DNA of 64,000 nt from JABWBD01 sp040768665 (GTDB lineage: Bacteria; Planctomycetota; Planctomycetia; Pirellulales; Thermoguttaceae), in NCBI GenBank assembly GCA_040768665.1, contig JAXGMN010000017.1, positions 1-64,000 of the forward strand, given 5' to 3'. Under the pieces are notes generated by a model. The model saw only the letters and a program-made list of their open reading frames with translations. It did no database searches and was not told the DNA's origin. Below, piece by piece: positions 17,920 to 28,542 of the stretch (position 1 is its first letter; each line of letters begins with the position of its first letter). The position numbers and the translations under genes are program-made.

Positions 17920-19479
17920 ATGGTCCGCACCCGTTTCGCTCCTAGCCCGACCGGCTACCTGCATATAGGTGGGGTAAGAACTGCCCTTTTCTGCTGGCTA
18001 TTTGCTCGCCGCCATGGCGGCCAGTTCATTCTCCGTATCGACGACACGGACGTGAAACGGAACGTCGACGAAGCTCTCCAGCCGATCCTCGATGGCCTGC
18101 GCTGGCTCGGAATCGATTGGGACGAAGGGCCGGAAGTCGGCGGCCCGTTTGTCCCTTACTATCAGTCGCAGCGGCATGAGAAGTATCGGGCAGCGGTCGA
18201 ACAACTGCTTCAACGAGGGCACGCCTACTACGACTACGCAACCACGGAGGAAATTCAGGCCGAGCGGGAAACCGCTTTGGCCGAAAAACGACCTTTCCGA
18301 TACAGTCGCCGCTGGATGGCCCAGAGCCCGGAGGATCGGAAGCGGTGGGAGTCTGAAGGACGCCAGGCGGTCGTTCGCCTGAAAATCCCGCAGCAAGGGA
18401 CGCTGGTGATCGACGATCTGGTGCGGGGCCGGGTCGAGTTTGACTGGGCACAAGAGCAGGATCACGTCGTCCAGCGCGCCGATGGAACGTGCCTCTATCA
18501 CTTGGCCAGCGTGGTCGACGACCATGAGCTTCAGATCACCCACGTGATCCGCGCCGAGGAACACTTGTCGAACACTCCGCGGCAGGTGTTTATCATCAAC
18601 GCCCTGGGTTACGCGTTGCCCGCCTACGCGCATCTGCCATTCGTGGCGGAACCGGGGAGCAAGACTAAGCTGAGCAAGCGCAAGCTGGACAAATACCTGA
18701 AGAACCGCGAATTCGCCGACCGGGTCCAGCACGGGCGGGCCATCGCGGAGCGATTGGGCCTGAGTACCGAACTCGACACCTTTAACCCGGTCATCGTCGA
18801 TTTCTACCGGCAGGTCGGCTATTTGCCCGAGGCGATCCTCAACTATCTTGCCCTGCTGGGCTGGTCTCCCGGCGACGACCGGGAACAGTTCACCCGCGAA
18901 GAGCTCGTCGAGTGCTTCACGCTGGACAAGGTGAACAAAGCCCCGGCCGGCTTTGACCCGCAGAAGCTATGGGTGTTTCAGGACCGGCACATGCGCGACC
19001 TGCCGATCGACCGGAAGGTTGACCTGGTAACGCCCTACTTGGAAAAGGCCGCACTGGTTGCTTCGCCGGCACCCGACGACGTCCGGCAGCGGGTCGCGGC
19101 CATTCTTCGTGCCGCCGGGGACCGGATCAAAGTGGCCGGCGATATCCTCGACTACGCCGACTTCTTCACAGCCGACGCCCACCTGGCCTATGAGGAAAAA
19201 GACTTTGAGAAGCGAATCCGAAAACCGACGGAAGCCGTAGAATTACTGAAGAAGTTCCGCTCCGAACTGGCAGCCGTTGAGCCGTTCGACGCCGCGGCCC
19301 TGGAGAAGCTCCTGCACGGCTTCGTCGAGCGTGAAGGCATCAAGCCCGGCCAGATCATCCACGCCCTGCGGGTGGCGGTTACCGGAAAGGCCGTCGGCTT
19401 CGGGCTGTTTGAGACGCTGGCAATCCTCGGCAGGGAGAGCGCGGTTCGGCGAGTCGACCGGGCGGTGGAACAGGTGTAG
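17920..19479 (+). CDS. gltX: glutamyl-tRNA synthetase
   Basis: 519 residues. It charges tRNA-Glu with glutamate in the cytoplasm. The class I signature is FAPSPTGYLHIGG at residues 6-18, and the KMSKS equivalent is KTKLSKRK near residue 246. The C-terminal anticodon-binding half is complete (GKAVGFGLFETLAILG near the end). The glutaminyl-tRNA synthetase gene follows after 47 bases, so the two related enzymes are probably co-transcribed. Confidence 0.95.
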   Translation: MVRTRFAPSPTGYLHIGGVRTALFCWLFARRHGGQFILRIDDTDVKRNVDEALQPILDGLRWLGIDWDEGPEVGGPFVPYYQSQRHEKYRAAVEQLLQRGHAYYDYATTEEIQAERETALAEKRPFRYSRRWMAQSPEDRKRWESEGRQAVVRLKIPQQGTLVIDDLVRGRVEFDWAQEQDHVVQRADGTCLYHLASVVDDHELQITHVIRAEEHLSNTPRQVFIINALGYALPAYAHLPFVAEPGSKTKLSKRKLDKYLKNREFADRVQHGRAIAERLGLSTELDTFNPVIVDFYRQVGYLPEAILNYLALLGWSPGDDREQFTREELVECFTLDKVNKAPAGFDPQKLWVFQDRHMRDLPIDRKVDLVTPYLEKAALVASPAPDDVRQRVAAILRAAGDRIKVAGDILDYADFFTADAHLAYEEKDFEKRIRKPTEAVELLKKFRSELAAVEPFDAAALEKLLHGFVEREGIKPGQIIHALRVAVTGKAVGFGLFETLAILGRESAVRRVDRAVEQV

Positions 19480-19526
19480 TTCTCGTAGTTGATGACCCGA
19501 TATATCCGAACAAAATCCAACCTCTT

Positions 19527-21227
19527 ATGGCTACCTCAGAATCCGCGGCCCCCGCAACCGACTTCATTCGCGAGATCATCCGCGAAGACAACAAGACCGG
19601 CAAGTTTGGCGGCCGGGTCCATACCCGTTTCCCTCCGGAGCCGAATGGCTATCTCCACATCGGCCACGCGAAGTCGATCTGCCTGAACTTCGGCATCGCC
19701 CAGCAGTTCGGCGGAAAATGCAATCTGCGGTTCGACGACACCAATCCGATCAAGGAAGAGCAGGAGTACATCGACTCGATCCGGGAGGACGTCCGCTGGC
19801 TCGGCTTCGACTGGGAGGACCGCGAGTTCTACGCGTCGGATTACTTCGATCAGCTCCACAAGTGGGCGGTCCAACTGGTCGAGGCCGGAAAGGCCTACGT
19901 CTGCGACCTCACGGCCGAGCAGATCCGGGAGTACCGCGGCACGCTCACCCAGCCCGGCCGCAATAGCCCCTATCGCGACCGCTCGGTCGAAGAGAATCTC
20001 GAGCTGTTCGAACGGATGCGGAAGGGCGAGTTCCCCGATGGTTCGCGGACCTTGCGGGCCAAGATCGACATGGCCCATGCCAACGTCAACATGCGCGACC
20101 CGGTGATGTACCGGATCCTCCATGCCCCCCACCCGCACGTCGGCGACAAATGGTGCATCTATCCGATGTACGACTGGGCCCACGGGCAGTCCGACTCGAT
20201 CGAGGGCATCACCCACTCGATCTGCACCTTGGAGTTCGAGAATCACCGCCCGCTTTACGACTGGTTCTGCGACGCGTTGGGAATCTACCATCCCCAGCAG
20301 ATCGAGTTTGCCCGGTTGAACCTCACCTACACCGTGATGAGCAAGCGGTTGCTGCTGGAGCTGGTCAAGGGAGGCTATGTCAACGGCTGGGACGACCCGC
20401 GGATGCTGACGATCAAGGGGCTCCGGCGCCGCGGCTACACGCCCGAGGCGATCCGGACCTTCTGCGAACGGATCGGCGTGGCGAAGTTCAACAGCACGAT
20501 CGACATGCAACTGTTGGAATTCTGCCTCCGCGAGCACCTCAACAAGGTCGCTCCGCGCGTGATGGCGGTGCTCCGCCCGTTAAAGGTGGTCATTGAAAAC
20601 TATCCTCAAGGCCGGGTGGACGAACTCGAGGCTGTCAACAATCCGGAAGACGAGTCGGCCGGAACGCGAAAGGTCCCGTTCTCACGCGTCCTCTATATCG
20701 AGCAGGACGATTTCCGTGAGGATCCGCCCAAGAAGTTCTTCCGTCTCGCCCCGGGGCGCGAGGTTCGGCTCCGCTACGGCTACTTCATCACGTGCAACGA
20801 AGCGGTCAAGGACGCTGGCGGCAACGTGGTCGAACTCCGCTGCACCTACGATCCGGAAACCCGCGGCGGCAACGCCCCCGACGGCCGCAAGGTAAAGGCC
20901 ACGATCCACTGGGTATCCGCGGAGCATGCCGTGCGCGCGGAAGCGCGGCTTTATGACTATTTGTTCGCAAAGCCCGACCCCGGTGACGTCGAAGAGGGGC
21001 ACGATTACAAGGAGAACCTGAATCCCAGTTCGCTGGAAGTCATTCCCGAATGCTACGTCGAGCCGAGCCTTGCCGGCGCCAAGCCCGGAGATCGGTTCCA
21101 GTTCGAGCGCCTGGGCTATTTCTGCGTCGACGACGAAGCGACGAGCGAGAAGCTCGTCTTCAACCGCACCGTCACGCTGAAGGACACCTGGGCGAAGATT
21201 GAAAAATCAGGCAAGGCCGACGGGTGA
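19527..21227 (+). CDS. glnS: glutaminyl-tRNA synthetase
   Basis: 566 residues, typical for bacterial GlnRS. HIGH is at 44-47 (PPEPNGYLHIGHAKS) and the KMSKS loop at 271-274 (VMSKR). The C-terminal two-barrel anticodon domain is present, ending with SEKLVFNRTVTLKDTWAKIEK. Its presence means tRNA-Gln can be charged directly, so the partner GluRS need not be non-discriminating. It ends 48 bases from the convergent oxidoreductase gene. Confidence 0.97.
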   Translation: MATSESAAPATDFIREIIREDNKTGKFGGRVHTRFPPEPNGYLHIGHAKSICLNFGIAQQFGGKCNLRFDDTNPIKEEQEYIDSIREDVRWLGFDWEDREFYASDYFDQLHKWAVQLVEAGKAYVCDLTAEQIREYRGTLTQPGRNSPYRDRSVEENLELFERMRKGEFPDGSRTLRAKIDMAHANVNMRDPVMYRILHAPHPHVGDKWCIYPMYDWAHGQSDSIEGITHSICTLEFENHRPLYDWFCDALGIYHPQQIEFARLNLTYTVMSKRLLLELVKGGYVNGWDDPRMLTIKGLRRRGYTPEAIRTFCERIGVAKFNSTIDMQLLEFCLREHLNKVAPRVMAVLRPLKVVIENYPQGRVDELEAVNNPEDESAGTRKVPFSRVLYIEQDDFREDPPKKFFRLAPGREVRLRYGYFITCNEAVKDAGGNVVELRCTYDPETRGGNAPDGRKVKATIHWVSAEHAVRAEARLYDYLFAKPDPGDVEEGHDYKENLNPSSLEVIPECYVEPSLAGAKPGDRFQFERLGYFCVDDEATSEKLVFNRTVTLKDTWAKIEKSGKADG

Positions 21228-21275
21228 CCCGATCGATCCGCATGGACGTGTGTTTCGTGGTTGCTCGAATCCTTC

Positions 21276-22727
21276 TCACGACACGATTTCCGGGACTACG
21301 AACGGTTTGCGATACTCTCGCTTCAGGTAACGGTTCGCTTTTGCGGCGTTTTCGCCGACGAAGGTCTCGTTCTCGGCGTCGATCTCGAGAACGGGGCTCA
21401 GCTTGATTTCGGTGCCCGTGATCTCGATCCCGTGGGCGTCCAGCAACTGCTCCATATCGTCCAGCAGCCCCGCCCAAAGGTCCGAGCCTTCTTTGACCGT
21501 CTTGGCTTTTGCCGGCGCGTACGTCTCGCCGCAGAGGTAGGTGATGTTCGCCAGGTTGCACCAGCCCGTCGACTGGTGCCCGATCTCGACTGGAGCATTC
21601 AACAGCGACGCATCGCGCTGACGGAGAGCTTGGATGAAGTTCTGTTGATGGTTCGGCTGGCCGCCGTTTCCCTTGAACTGCTGGATGAGCTTGCCGTCCC
21701 GATCATAAGCGGCTGCCTTGCCGCGCTGGCCTTCAAACCTTCCGCCTTGGCAATAGGCGATATAGCCGCTTCCCGGGCCGGGGTGCTTGGGAGCGCTCTT
21801 CGCTCCGGGCTCGGCCGGGATGTTGGCCAGCCCGATTACCACGGGAATGCTTCCGGTGTCGAACCAGGCAAAATGGACGTTCGGCGTTTCCCCGGCGTCG
21901 TTCCAGACGACCCGTCCGCCGCCGCCGAGGATTCGCTTGGGCAGCGTCACCTTGTCCTGGAAGACGATGTTCCGCAGGTCGTCCAACACGTGAACGCCCC
22001 AGTTGCCCATTTCTCCGGAGCCCGTGTTCCAGACCCAGTGCCAATCGTACTGCAGCTTCTCACGCAGGATCGGCTCGTCCCGGGCCGGACCGAGCCACAG
22101 GTTGTAGTCGACGCCCTCGGGGATCGGCAGCGGCGTTTCCCGCTTTCCGATCGATCCGCGAATTCCATAGCGGTTGACGCGGGCTGAGAGGATCTCTCCG
22201 AGTGCCTTTTCCTCGTGCAGGAATCGCTTGATCTCGGCCTGCATCGGATCGGACCTTTGTTGCGTGCCCACCTGGCAGATCTTGCCGTACTTCTTCACCG
22301 CGGCGACCGTCTGCCGGCCTTCCCATTGGCTGTGCGACAGAGGCTTCTCGACATAGACATCCTTGCCGGCCTCCATCGCCCGGATCGCCGCCAGGCAGTG
22401 CCAGTGGTTGCACGTGGCGATGACCACCGCGTCGATTTGTTTCTCGTCGAGTAGACCTCGCAAGTCGGTCCAGGCTTTCGCGTCGGGGAATCGCCTCTTG
22501 GCGCCCTCCAGCCGCTGCCGGTCCGGGTCGCAGAGGCCGGCGATTCTCACCCCGTCGATCTTGCTGAAGATGCCCATGAGTTCGCCGGCGCGACCGCCGC
22601 AACTGATGAATCCGAGATTGATCGCCTCGTTCGGCTTCGCGGCGAACGCAAGATGCGACGGCAGGGAAAAGGCGGCGCCGGCGGCGAGGCTCCGGCGGAG
22701 GAATTCACGGCGAGTCGAACGGGCCAT
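21276..22727 (-). CDS. Tat-exported Gfo/Idh/MocA family oxidoreductase
   Basis: 483 residues. The N-terminus STRREFLRRSLAAGAAFSLPSHLAFA is a twin-arginine signal, so the folded, probably NAD(P)-loaded protein is exported. The Rossmann part starts INLGFISCGGRAGELMG, and the family motif EKP occurs in GKDVYVEKPLSH. The C-terminal alpha/beta domain is complete. It is likely a dehydrogenase or glycosidase-type enzyme acting on a sugar; the substrate is unknown. Confidence 0.9.
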   Translation of the reverse strand: MARSTRREFLRRSLAAGAAFSLPSHLAFAAKPNEAINLGFISCGGRAGELMGIFSKIDGVRIAGLCDPDRQRLEGAKRRFPDAKAWTDLRGLLDEKQIDAVVIATCNHWHCLAAIRAMEAGKDVYVEKPLSHSQWEGRQTVAAVKKYGKICQVGTQQRSDPMQAEIKRFLHEEKALGEILSARVNRYGIRGSIGKRETPLPIPEGVDYNLWLGPARDEPILREKLQYDWHWVWNTGSGEMGNWGVHVLDDLRNIVFQDKVTLPKRILGGGGRVVWNDAGETPNVHFAWFDTGSIPVVIGLANIPAEPGAKSAPKHPGPGSGYIAYCQGGRFEGQRGKAAAYDRDGKLIQQFKGNGGQPNHQQNFIQALRQRDASLLNAPVEIGHQSTGWCNLANITYLCGETYAPAKAKTVKEGSDLWAGLLDDMEQLLDAHGIEITGTEIKLSPVLEIDAENETFVGENAAKANRYLKREYRKPFVVPEIVS

Positions 22728-23308
22728 TCGAAATGTCTCCTGGTTTCCCGGGTTGGTGTTATGTCCGCATGCTCTTTCAAGTGTACGCGCCGACCTGCGC
22801 CGGTCGCAAGCCTCTGCCGGATGCCTCTCCCTGCTCGCCGCTTACGGATCCGCCCCTCGCAGGGGACGCGGATGCCACGGGCGGCGAGCGATCCATCGCC
22901 GGGCTGCGTGCGTAGTGTTGATGGAAGACAACAGCGTTGCAAGGCAGCGACGCCCGAGGTTGCTCTTCGGCGATAACGGCGTGGCGCCAAACCCGATTCG
23001 CGCGTTTTGGCGGAATATGGGGGCGGGCTGTGCAGAAGTCTTTTGGCAAACTGCCTGGCACTCGGCTTTGCGCTGCCGGCGTAACCTATGTTTGGTTGAA
23101 CATCCTGAAACGCCGGGACCTGATCCATTGCGACATTCCCTCGCATGTCCGCCGGCATTTTAGCCGGCCGTTGCACGGATGTGAAACTCATCGTACCCAG
23201 CCACCCCGAGTTCTATCGAGCATTCGTCTCGACAGTCCGGGGAAGCAAACGGGGACAACTTCTCTTCCATGATTTGAATCCGCAGCCTTGACGAGGAGGA
23301 CGGTCGCG
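22728..23308. other. divergent intergenic region
   Basis: About 580 bases between two divergently read genes. A small GCCGGC-ATTTTA-GCCGGC stem-loop lies at 23151-23168. Short frames on both strands show no protein features. No clear promoter pair was seen. Confidence 0.45.
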
Positions 23309-26089
23309 ATGCGCTCGTTCCGCCGGCGCAGAACCACGGTTCGCACTTCCCGCTTCGAGTCGTTTGAACCCCGCATCGTCCTTTCGGCCAGCGCGGCCAG
23401 TGAGCTGTACCTCACCGACAGCGTCGCGTCGATCCGCCACGAAGTCGAGTCGTTTCCTTTTGGCGCGCCCGATCTGAGCGGGCTGGCACAGGCAAGGGCC
23501 GATTACGGCCTTACGGGAGCGGGCCAAACGGTCGTCGTGATCGACTCGGGCATCGCCTGGCGCCACGAGGCTTTGGGAGGCGGCTTCGGGGCCGGCTACC
23601 GGGTCGTCGGCGGATACGATTTCGCCGAGCGCGACGACAACCCTTACGACGACGGGCCCTTCGGTTCGCACGGCACCCACGTGGCGGGCATCATCGCCGG
23701 CAGCGGCGACCAGTACGCCGGCCTGGCGAGCGGCGTCGATCTCGTGGCACTGCGGGTCTTCGACGACGCTGGGCGCGGTCAGTTCTCCTGGGTCGAAGAG
23801 GCGCTGGCCTGGGTGCACGACCATCGCAACGCGTTCGCCAATCCGATCACCACCGTGAACCTCTCGATTGGAAGCGAGTGGAACTCGGCGGGTCTGCCGG
23901 CCTGGGCCGAACTGGAAGACGAACTGGCCCAACTCGAAGCCGACGGCATCTTCATCGCCGTGGCCGCCGGCAACAGTTTCACGAGCTATCAGCAGCCGGG
24001 GCTCAGCTACCCGGCGGCCTCCCCGTACGTCGTGCCGGTCAGTTCCGTCGACGCGGATGGGCGGATGAGCTACTTCTCCCAACGGCACGACCGCGCGATC
24101 GCGGCGCCCGGGCGGAGCATCGTCAGCACCGTGCCCGACTATCTCGGCAATGGGAACGGGATCGACGACGACTTCGCCGCGTTCTCCGGCACGAGCATGG
24201 CCGCCCCCTACGTAGCCGCGGCAAGCGTGCTGCTGCGCCAGGCCTACCAGGTGGTCGGCATCCACAACGTGAACCAGGATACCCTTAACAACCTGATGCG
24301 GTCGACGGCCGACACCCTCTACGACGGCGCAACCGGCCAAAGCTACCTGCGATTGAACCTCGAGCGGGCCCTTGACACCCTGATGCCGCAGGACGATTTT
24401 GGATCGGACTCGGCTTCGGCCTACGATCTCGGCACGATCGTCGACACGCTGTCGATTTCGGGCGTGATTGGCCGATCGGACGATCGCGACTTCTTCCGCT
24501 TCACCGCCGGATCCGACGGCACCGCGACATTCCGCGCCGATGCAGCCGGCGGGTTCACACCCCAGTGGCAGATCGTCGGCGTCGAAAGCGTCCAGTCGGC
24601 CGAGAGCGTATCGTTCAAGGTCGTCGCCGGAACGACTTATTATGTTGGGCTGGGGAGCAGTAGCGGCGTCGGCAATTATACGATTCACGCGAACCTGACA
24701 TCAAACGGCTACAACAACGACGGCAACTCGAACGGCGCAACCGGTGGACAGAGCGAGTCGTCCGGCAACGCCGTCACTGCCGCCGGCCAGTGGTTCACGT
24801 TCTCGGCGGTTCATGCCGGCATCTTCACGGTCGAGGCGTTCTTCGACGCTGCCAAGGGGGACGTCGACCTTGAGCTGTTCGACGCCGCCGGGACCTTTCT
24901 GGCGGGGAGCTACGGCACCTCGGGATATGAACGGATGGACGCGACGGTCGACGCCGGCCAGACCCTCCACGTTCATGCCTGGCTCAACGGCCCGGGCACG
25001 CATGACGACGTCGACTTGCGCGTTACCAACCTCGTCCGGCAGGTTGGCTCTTCGGTCGTGGTGCAGGGTACCGAGGGCGACGACACCTTCGGCTTCCGGG
25101 CGGGCTCGGTCCTGAACGTGAGCATCAACGGCGTCGACTACCGTTTCGACGGCGGTGCGGTCCAGACCGTCGAATTCTACGGGGGAGGCGGAAACGACAC
25201 GGCGATGGCCGAAGGAACCAGCGGACGCGACATCGCCCGACTGGAGCCCGGCTCTCTGCTGCTTCGCGGAGCGGGGTACCGGACAGAGGTTTTCGAGACG
25301 GAATCGATCGTTGTCCGCGGCGACGGCAATGATCTGGCGACCCTCATCGACTCGGCCGGCGACGATGTCTTCCGCGCGGAGCCGCACACGGCAGCTCTGG
25401 AAGGTTTCGGATTCACAAATCGCGTGGATGCGTTTGGCACGGTCCGCGCCATCGCCTCCCAGGGAGGTACCGACGCCGCTTACCTGGTCGACTCGGCCGG
25501 CGACGATCTGTTTAGCGCCGGGCCCGTCGTAACCGTGCTTCGCGGGCAAGGGTTTGCCAATTACACGCATCAGTTCGAACGGGTCTACGCCCAAGCCACG
25601 TCCGGCTACGACCGGGCTCATCTCCATGACTCGATTGGCGACGACACCTTTGTCGCCACGCCCGAATTCGCGACCCTGTCGGGCGACGGATTCTCGAACA
25701 CGGCGGCCAACTTCGACATTGCCAACGGACATGCGACCAGCGGGGGCATCGACCGGGCGGAACTCTACGGATCGTCGGGCAACGACCGCCTGTTCCGAGG
25801 TCCCCGGGTGACCAACCTGTCCGGCGACGATTTCTTCATCCGGGCGAGGTTCTTCGAAGACGTGCTGGCTGACGGCGGGGCCGGAACCGACGTCGCCTCG
25901 CTCGTCGACTCGGGCGGCAATGACCGGCTTGCGGTCGATGCCGCACAACTCTCCCTGACGGGGCTGGATCTGATGTTCTCCGCGGAGGGGTTTGAGCGGG
26001 TGATCGCACGCGCCGCCCGCGGCGGCACGGACACGGCGGAGCTCAATGCCGTGGATCTGGTGCTGACGCTCTTGGGACAGTGGCAGTAA
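23309..26089 (+). CDS. secreted subtilisin-type (S8) protease with beta-repeat tail
   Basis: 926 residues. The N-terminus has an Arg-rich run then RFESFEPRIVLSASA, the planctomycete LEPRxLLSA-type export motif. Residues about 60-365 are a peptidase S8 domain with Asp79 (VVVIDSG), His121 (GSHGTHVAGI), Asn221 (VAAGNSF) and Ser295 (SGTSMAAPYVA). Two pre-peptidase C-terminal-like beta domains follow (about 370-575). From about 625 to 911 a 46-47-residue unit with the core xDSxG(D/N)D repeats about six times, probably a beta-solenoid. Start ATG 23309 is fixed by GAGGAGGA eight bases upstream; a TTG seven codons earlier lacks a site. Confidence 0.9.
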   Translation: MRSFRRRRTTVRTSRFESFEPRIVLSASAASELYLTDSVASIRHEVESFPFGAPDLSGLAQARADYGLTGAGQTVVVIDSGIAWRHEALGGGFGAGYRVVGGYDFAERDDNPYDDGPFGSHGTHVAGIIAGSGDQYAGLASGVDLVALRVFDDAGRGQFSWVEEALAWVHDHRNAFANPITTVNLSIGSEWNSAGLPAWAELEDELAQLEADGIFIAVAAGNSFTSYQQPGLSYPAASPYVVPVSSVDADGRMSYFSQRHDRAIAAPGRSIVSTVPDYLGNGNGIDDDFAAFSGTSMAAPYVAAASVLLRQAYQVVGIHNVNQDTLNNLMRSTADTLYDGATGQSYLRLNLERALDTLMPQDDFGSDSASAYDLGTIVDTLSISGVIGRSDDRDFFRFTAGSDGTATFRADAAGGFTPQWQIVGVESVQSAESVSFKVVAGTTYYVGLGSSSGVGNYTIHANLTSNGYNNDGNSNGATGGQSESSGNAVTAAGQWFTFSAVHAGIFTVEAFFDAAKGDVDLELFDAAGTFLAGSYGTSGYERMDATVDAGQTLHVHAWLNGPGTHDDVDLRVTNLVRQVGSSVVVQGTEGDDTFGFRAGSVLNVSINGVDYRFDGGAVQTVEFYGGGGNDTAMAEGTSGRDIARLEPGSLLLRGAGYRTEVFETESIVVRGDGNDLATLIDSAGDDVFRAEPHTAALEGFGFTNRVDAFGTVRAIASQGGTDAAYLVDSAGDDLFSAGPVVTVLRGQGFANYTHQFERVYAQATSGYDRAHLHDSIGDDTFVATPEFATLSGDGFSNTAANFDIANGHATSGGIDRAELYGSSGNDRLFRGPRVTNLSGDDFFIRARFFEDVLADGGAGTDVASLVDSGGNDRLAVDAAQLSLTGLDLMFSAEGFERVIARAARGGTDTAELNAVDLVLTLLGQWQ

Positions 26090-26099
26090 GGGGCCGCCG

Positions 26100-26390
26100 T
26101 TACTGCTTGATTTCTTCAAGCATCGAGACCAAGTGGTCCACGATCCGTTCACCCGTCCCCGGCTCGGCGTAGCTGTGCAGGCCGGTCCACACCTGGTAGC
26201 CGCCGAGCTGGTGGGCTTCGCAATCCGGGGTGTAGCCGATCCAGTCGTTCGCCAGCTCGACGACGACCGTCTCCGCAAATGGGGACCGCTTCTTGATGTC
26301 CATTCCGAGCTCTCTCTCTGCGCGTTGCGCAGCATATCGCAGTCGGCCGGCCAAGGGAAGTGTCGTCCGAGGGCAACACGCCGCGCAATT
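26100..26390 (-). pseudogene. C-terminal remnant of a hydrolase (ceramidase-like)
   Basis: The frame reads ELGMDIKKRSPFAETVVVELANDWIGYTPD, then HQLGGYQVWTGLHSYAEPGTGERIVDHL and a stop. This resembles the C-terminal end of exported neutral/alkaline ceramidase-type hydrolases seen in planctomycetes. Nothing of the catalytic part remains: upstream lies the 3' end of the beta-helix gene. The frame stays open to 26468 but overlaps that gene there. I treat it as a truncated remnant; family assignment is by pattern memory only. Confidence 0.5.
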
Positions 26391-26397
26391 TGGCGGA

Positions 26398-28458
26398 TCA
26401 AGGACGTAGCGAATGTACGGCCGGCCAGGATGCCCGGTCCTCGCTTTGGTAAAGGCCGATCTTCTCAACCGGGATCGGCTGGAAGCCGATCTTGCTCGCG
26501 GGCGAATTGTCGCCGAGGCGGAAGTCCGCGGGCGGACTGCCGATAAAACCGGGATCGACGTCGATGAGGTTGTCCTCGAACTTGACCAGCGGCTGGGCTT
26601 CCGCTTGCGTCCGACCCCAGGGCCCGCCCCAGCAGATGTTGCGGGCCACGACGTTGCCCTTGGGAGCCAACGGTTCGTCCTCGAGAATGTTCAAGAGCTC
26701 CGGGTACTTGACCGACCAGGGCGGCTGCCGGTAGTTCAAGTCGATCAGTTCCTTGGTGGCGAATGTGCCGACGGCCTTGGCCCAACCAAGACCGCGGGCG
26801 TCGATGCTGAACGCACAGCCGCACTGGATGAACATGTTGTTGGTGATCAGGTTGTCGCGACCGCCGCCAATGAGTACCGCATTGGCCACGTCGTAGAAGA
26901 TGTTGCCGGAAATGTCGGCCGACGAAAAGCAGTCGTCCAGGTAGACTCCCTGACAGCCCTTGTTCCGAAAACCGTGGAGATTGTGCAGGTAGTTGTAGCG
27001 AATCTTGTGCCCTCGCATCGACCAGGTCTCGTCGGGCGGAGAAGTGTAGATCGCTCCCGCATCGTTCGACTGGAACACCGAGCTGTGGATCTCGTTGTAC
27101 TCGATGATCTGATCGTTCCCGGTGAAGCCGATCGCGATGTGCGGCACGTTGTGGATCAGGTTGTGCGTGGCGCGGTTGCCGACGCCGAAGACGGTGATCG
27201 CCTGCTGGTAGACCGGATCCCAGCGGGCCGTGTGATGGATGTGGTTGTTGTCGGCGAAGTGGGCCGCGGGGGTCAGGCTTTTGCGGTCGCCGCCTTCCAA
27301 GTGGATTCCGCCTTGGCCCGTTTCGTAGATATCGCAGCCGACGACACCGTGTCGCTCGCCGCCGTAGACCCTGACGGCCCAGTTGCCCATGTTGCGGATC
27401 GTGCAGGCTACGACCCGAATGTCGGCGCCGCCTCGAACGACCAGGGCACTACCGCGTCCGGCCTCGAACAGCAAGTTGCGAAACGTGACGTTGGAGACAT
27501 CGCCGAGTTGAATCAGATCGCGGACCAGCGAAACGACGACCTTGCCCGATGAAAGCGGCGCCGGCGGCCAGAAGTAAAGGATGGATGTATCGCGGTCCAG
27601 GTACCACTCTCCGGGGCTGTCGAGTTCACACAGCGCATTTTCGGCATAGAACCATTGTCCGGAACGCACCCGGAAGCTTTGGCCGGGCCGCGGGCCGAGA
27701 CTGATGGTCCGCGATGCGGTGTCCACGCTTGCCAAGGGAATCCGCAGATCGGCCCAGTCGCGGACCCAGAAGCCGTGCAGCCAGACGTCCTTTTCGCCAG
27801 CCCAGCGCGCCGGGCGCGAGTCTTCGCAGACGAACTTGCCTTGTGGAGTGGTGACAATGCCGGTCGCGGGTTTGCCCTCGGCGTCCAGCGCGTCGGCGAT
27901 GAACAGGTATCCGGAGTTCGGATAGCGGGCCAGCGTCATGGGCTTGTCCTGGAAGAAGACTTCGAGCCCCGGATCGGACCGGTAGGTCGTCGCCGAGTTG
28001 ATACCTTCCAGGTCCGTGATCCCTTGGGCCTTCAGGTCCGCCTGCCAGACCTGATCTCGCGCGGGCACATCGAGGCGGGCAAGGACGGCCGGGTCGGCAA
28101 GAGGTTTCCAGCCGGTCACCTCGCGTCCGCCGACCACTTTGGCCGTTTCATTTTGGCTCGCCCGGTAGATGATTGGCGACGCCGGAGTCCCGCTATCTTG
28201 TGAGGTCAGTAAGAGCGGCCGTGACAATTCGTAGATCCCGCCCCGCAATTCGACGGTGAAGCCGCCCTCGGGAAGGCGATCGGTTGTCATCCGCCGGCGT
28301 ATCTCGTCTCGGGCCCGCTCGAGCGAGGCAAACGGCCGGTCGGCAGTCCCGGGGTTGGCATCGCTGCCGTTTGGGGCTACGTATAAGGTGGCGGCTGCCG
28401 CGGCATGGCACACCAACCCCAATGCAGTTGCTATCATGACGGTCGCAGGACTTTTCAT
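26398..28458 (-). CDS. secreted right-handed beta-helix protein
   Basis: 686 residues with a signal peptide ending near HAAAA. The mature part opens with TLYVAPNGSDANPGTADRPFASLERARDEIR, the usual start of pectate-lyase-like parallel beta-helix proteins. The middle has successive short-coil repeats (HIHHTARWDPVYQQAITVFG, NLIHNVPHIAIGF, YNYLHNLHGF, NIFYDVANAVLIGGG). Polysaccharide cleavage outside the cytoplasm is the likely job; no catalytic residues can be assigned. The ATG at 28458 has AAGGAG at ideal spacing, and the TTG two codons earlier would overlap it. It follows the LamG-type gene after 84 bases on the same strand. Confidence 0.85.
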   Translation of the reverse strand: MKSPATVMIATALGLVCHAAAAATLYVAPNGSDANPGTADRPFASLERARDEIRRRMTTDRLPEGGFTVELRGGIYELSRPLLLTSQDSGTPASPIIYRASQNETAKVVGGREVTGWKPLADPAVLARLDVPARDQVWQADLKAQGITDLEGINSATTYRSDPGLEVFFQDKPMTLARYPNSGYLFIADALDAEGKPATGIVTTPQGKFVCEDSRPARWAGEKDVWLHGFWVRDWADLRIPLASVDTASRTISLGPRPGQSFRVRSGQWFYAENALCELDSPGEWYLDRDTSILYFWPPAPLSSGKVVVSLVRDLIQLGDVSNVTFRNLLFEAGRGSALVVRGGADIRVVACTIRNMGNWAVRVYGGERHGVVGCDIYETGQGGIHLEGGDRKSLTPAAHFADNNHIHHTARWDPVYQQAITVFGVGNRATHNLIHNVPHIAIGFTGNDQIIEYNEIHSSVFQSNDAGAIYTSPPDETWSMRGHKIRYNYLHNLHGFRNKGCQGVYLDDCFSSADISGNIFYDVANAVLIGGGRDNLITNNMFIQCGCAFSIDARGLGWAKAVGTFATKELIDLNYRQPPWSVKYPELLNILEDEPLAPKGNVVARNICWGGPWGRTQAEAQPLVKFEDNLIDVDPGFIGSPPADFRLGDNSPASKIGFQPIPVEKIGLYQSEDRASWPAVHSLRP

Positions 28459-28542
28459 TGTCAACTCCTTTTACGCTCCTATCAGTAGCCGAACCAGGTT
28501 CTGGTCCAGCTCCGGCACTTCCCCTGTTGGCTCGTAGGGTTC

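Noticed and set aside
23213..26401. Two long minus-strand frames (to 24688 and from 24701)
   Set aside because: Both lie opposite the S8 protease, whose catalytic motifs and ribosome site clearly define the coding strand.
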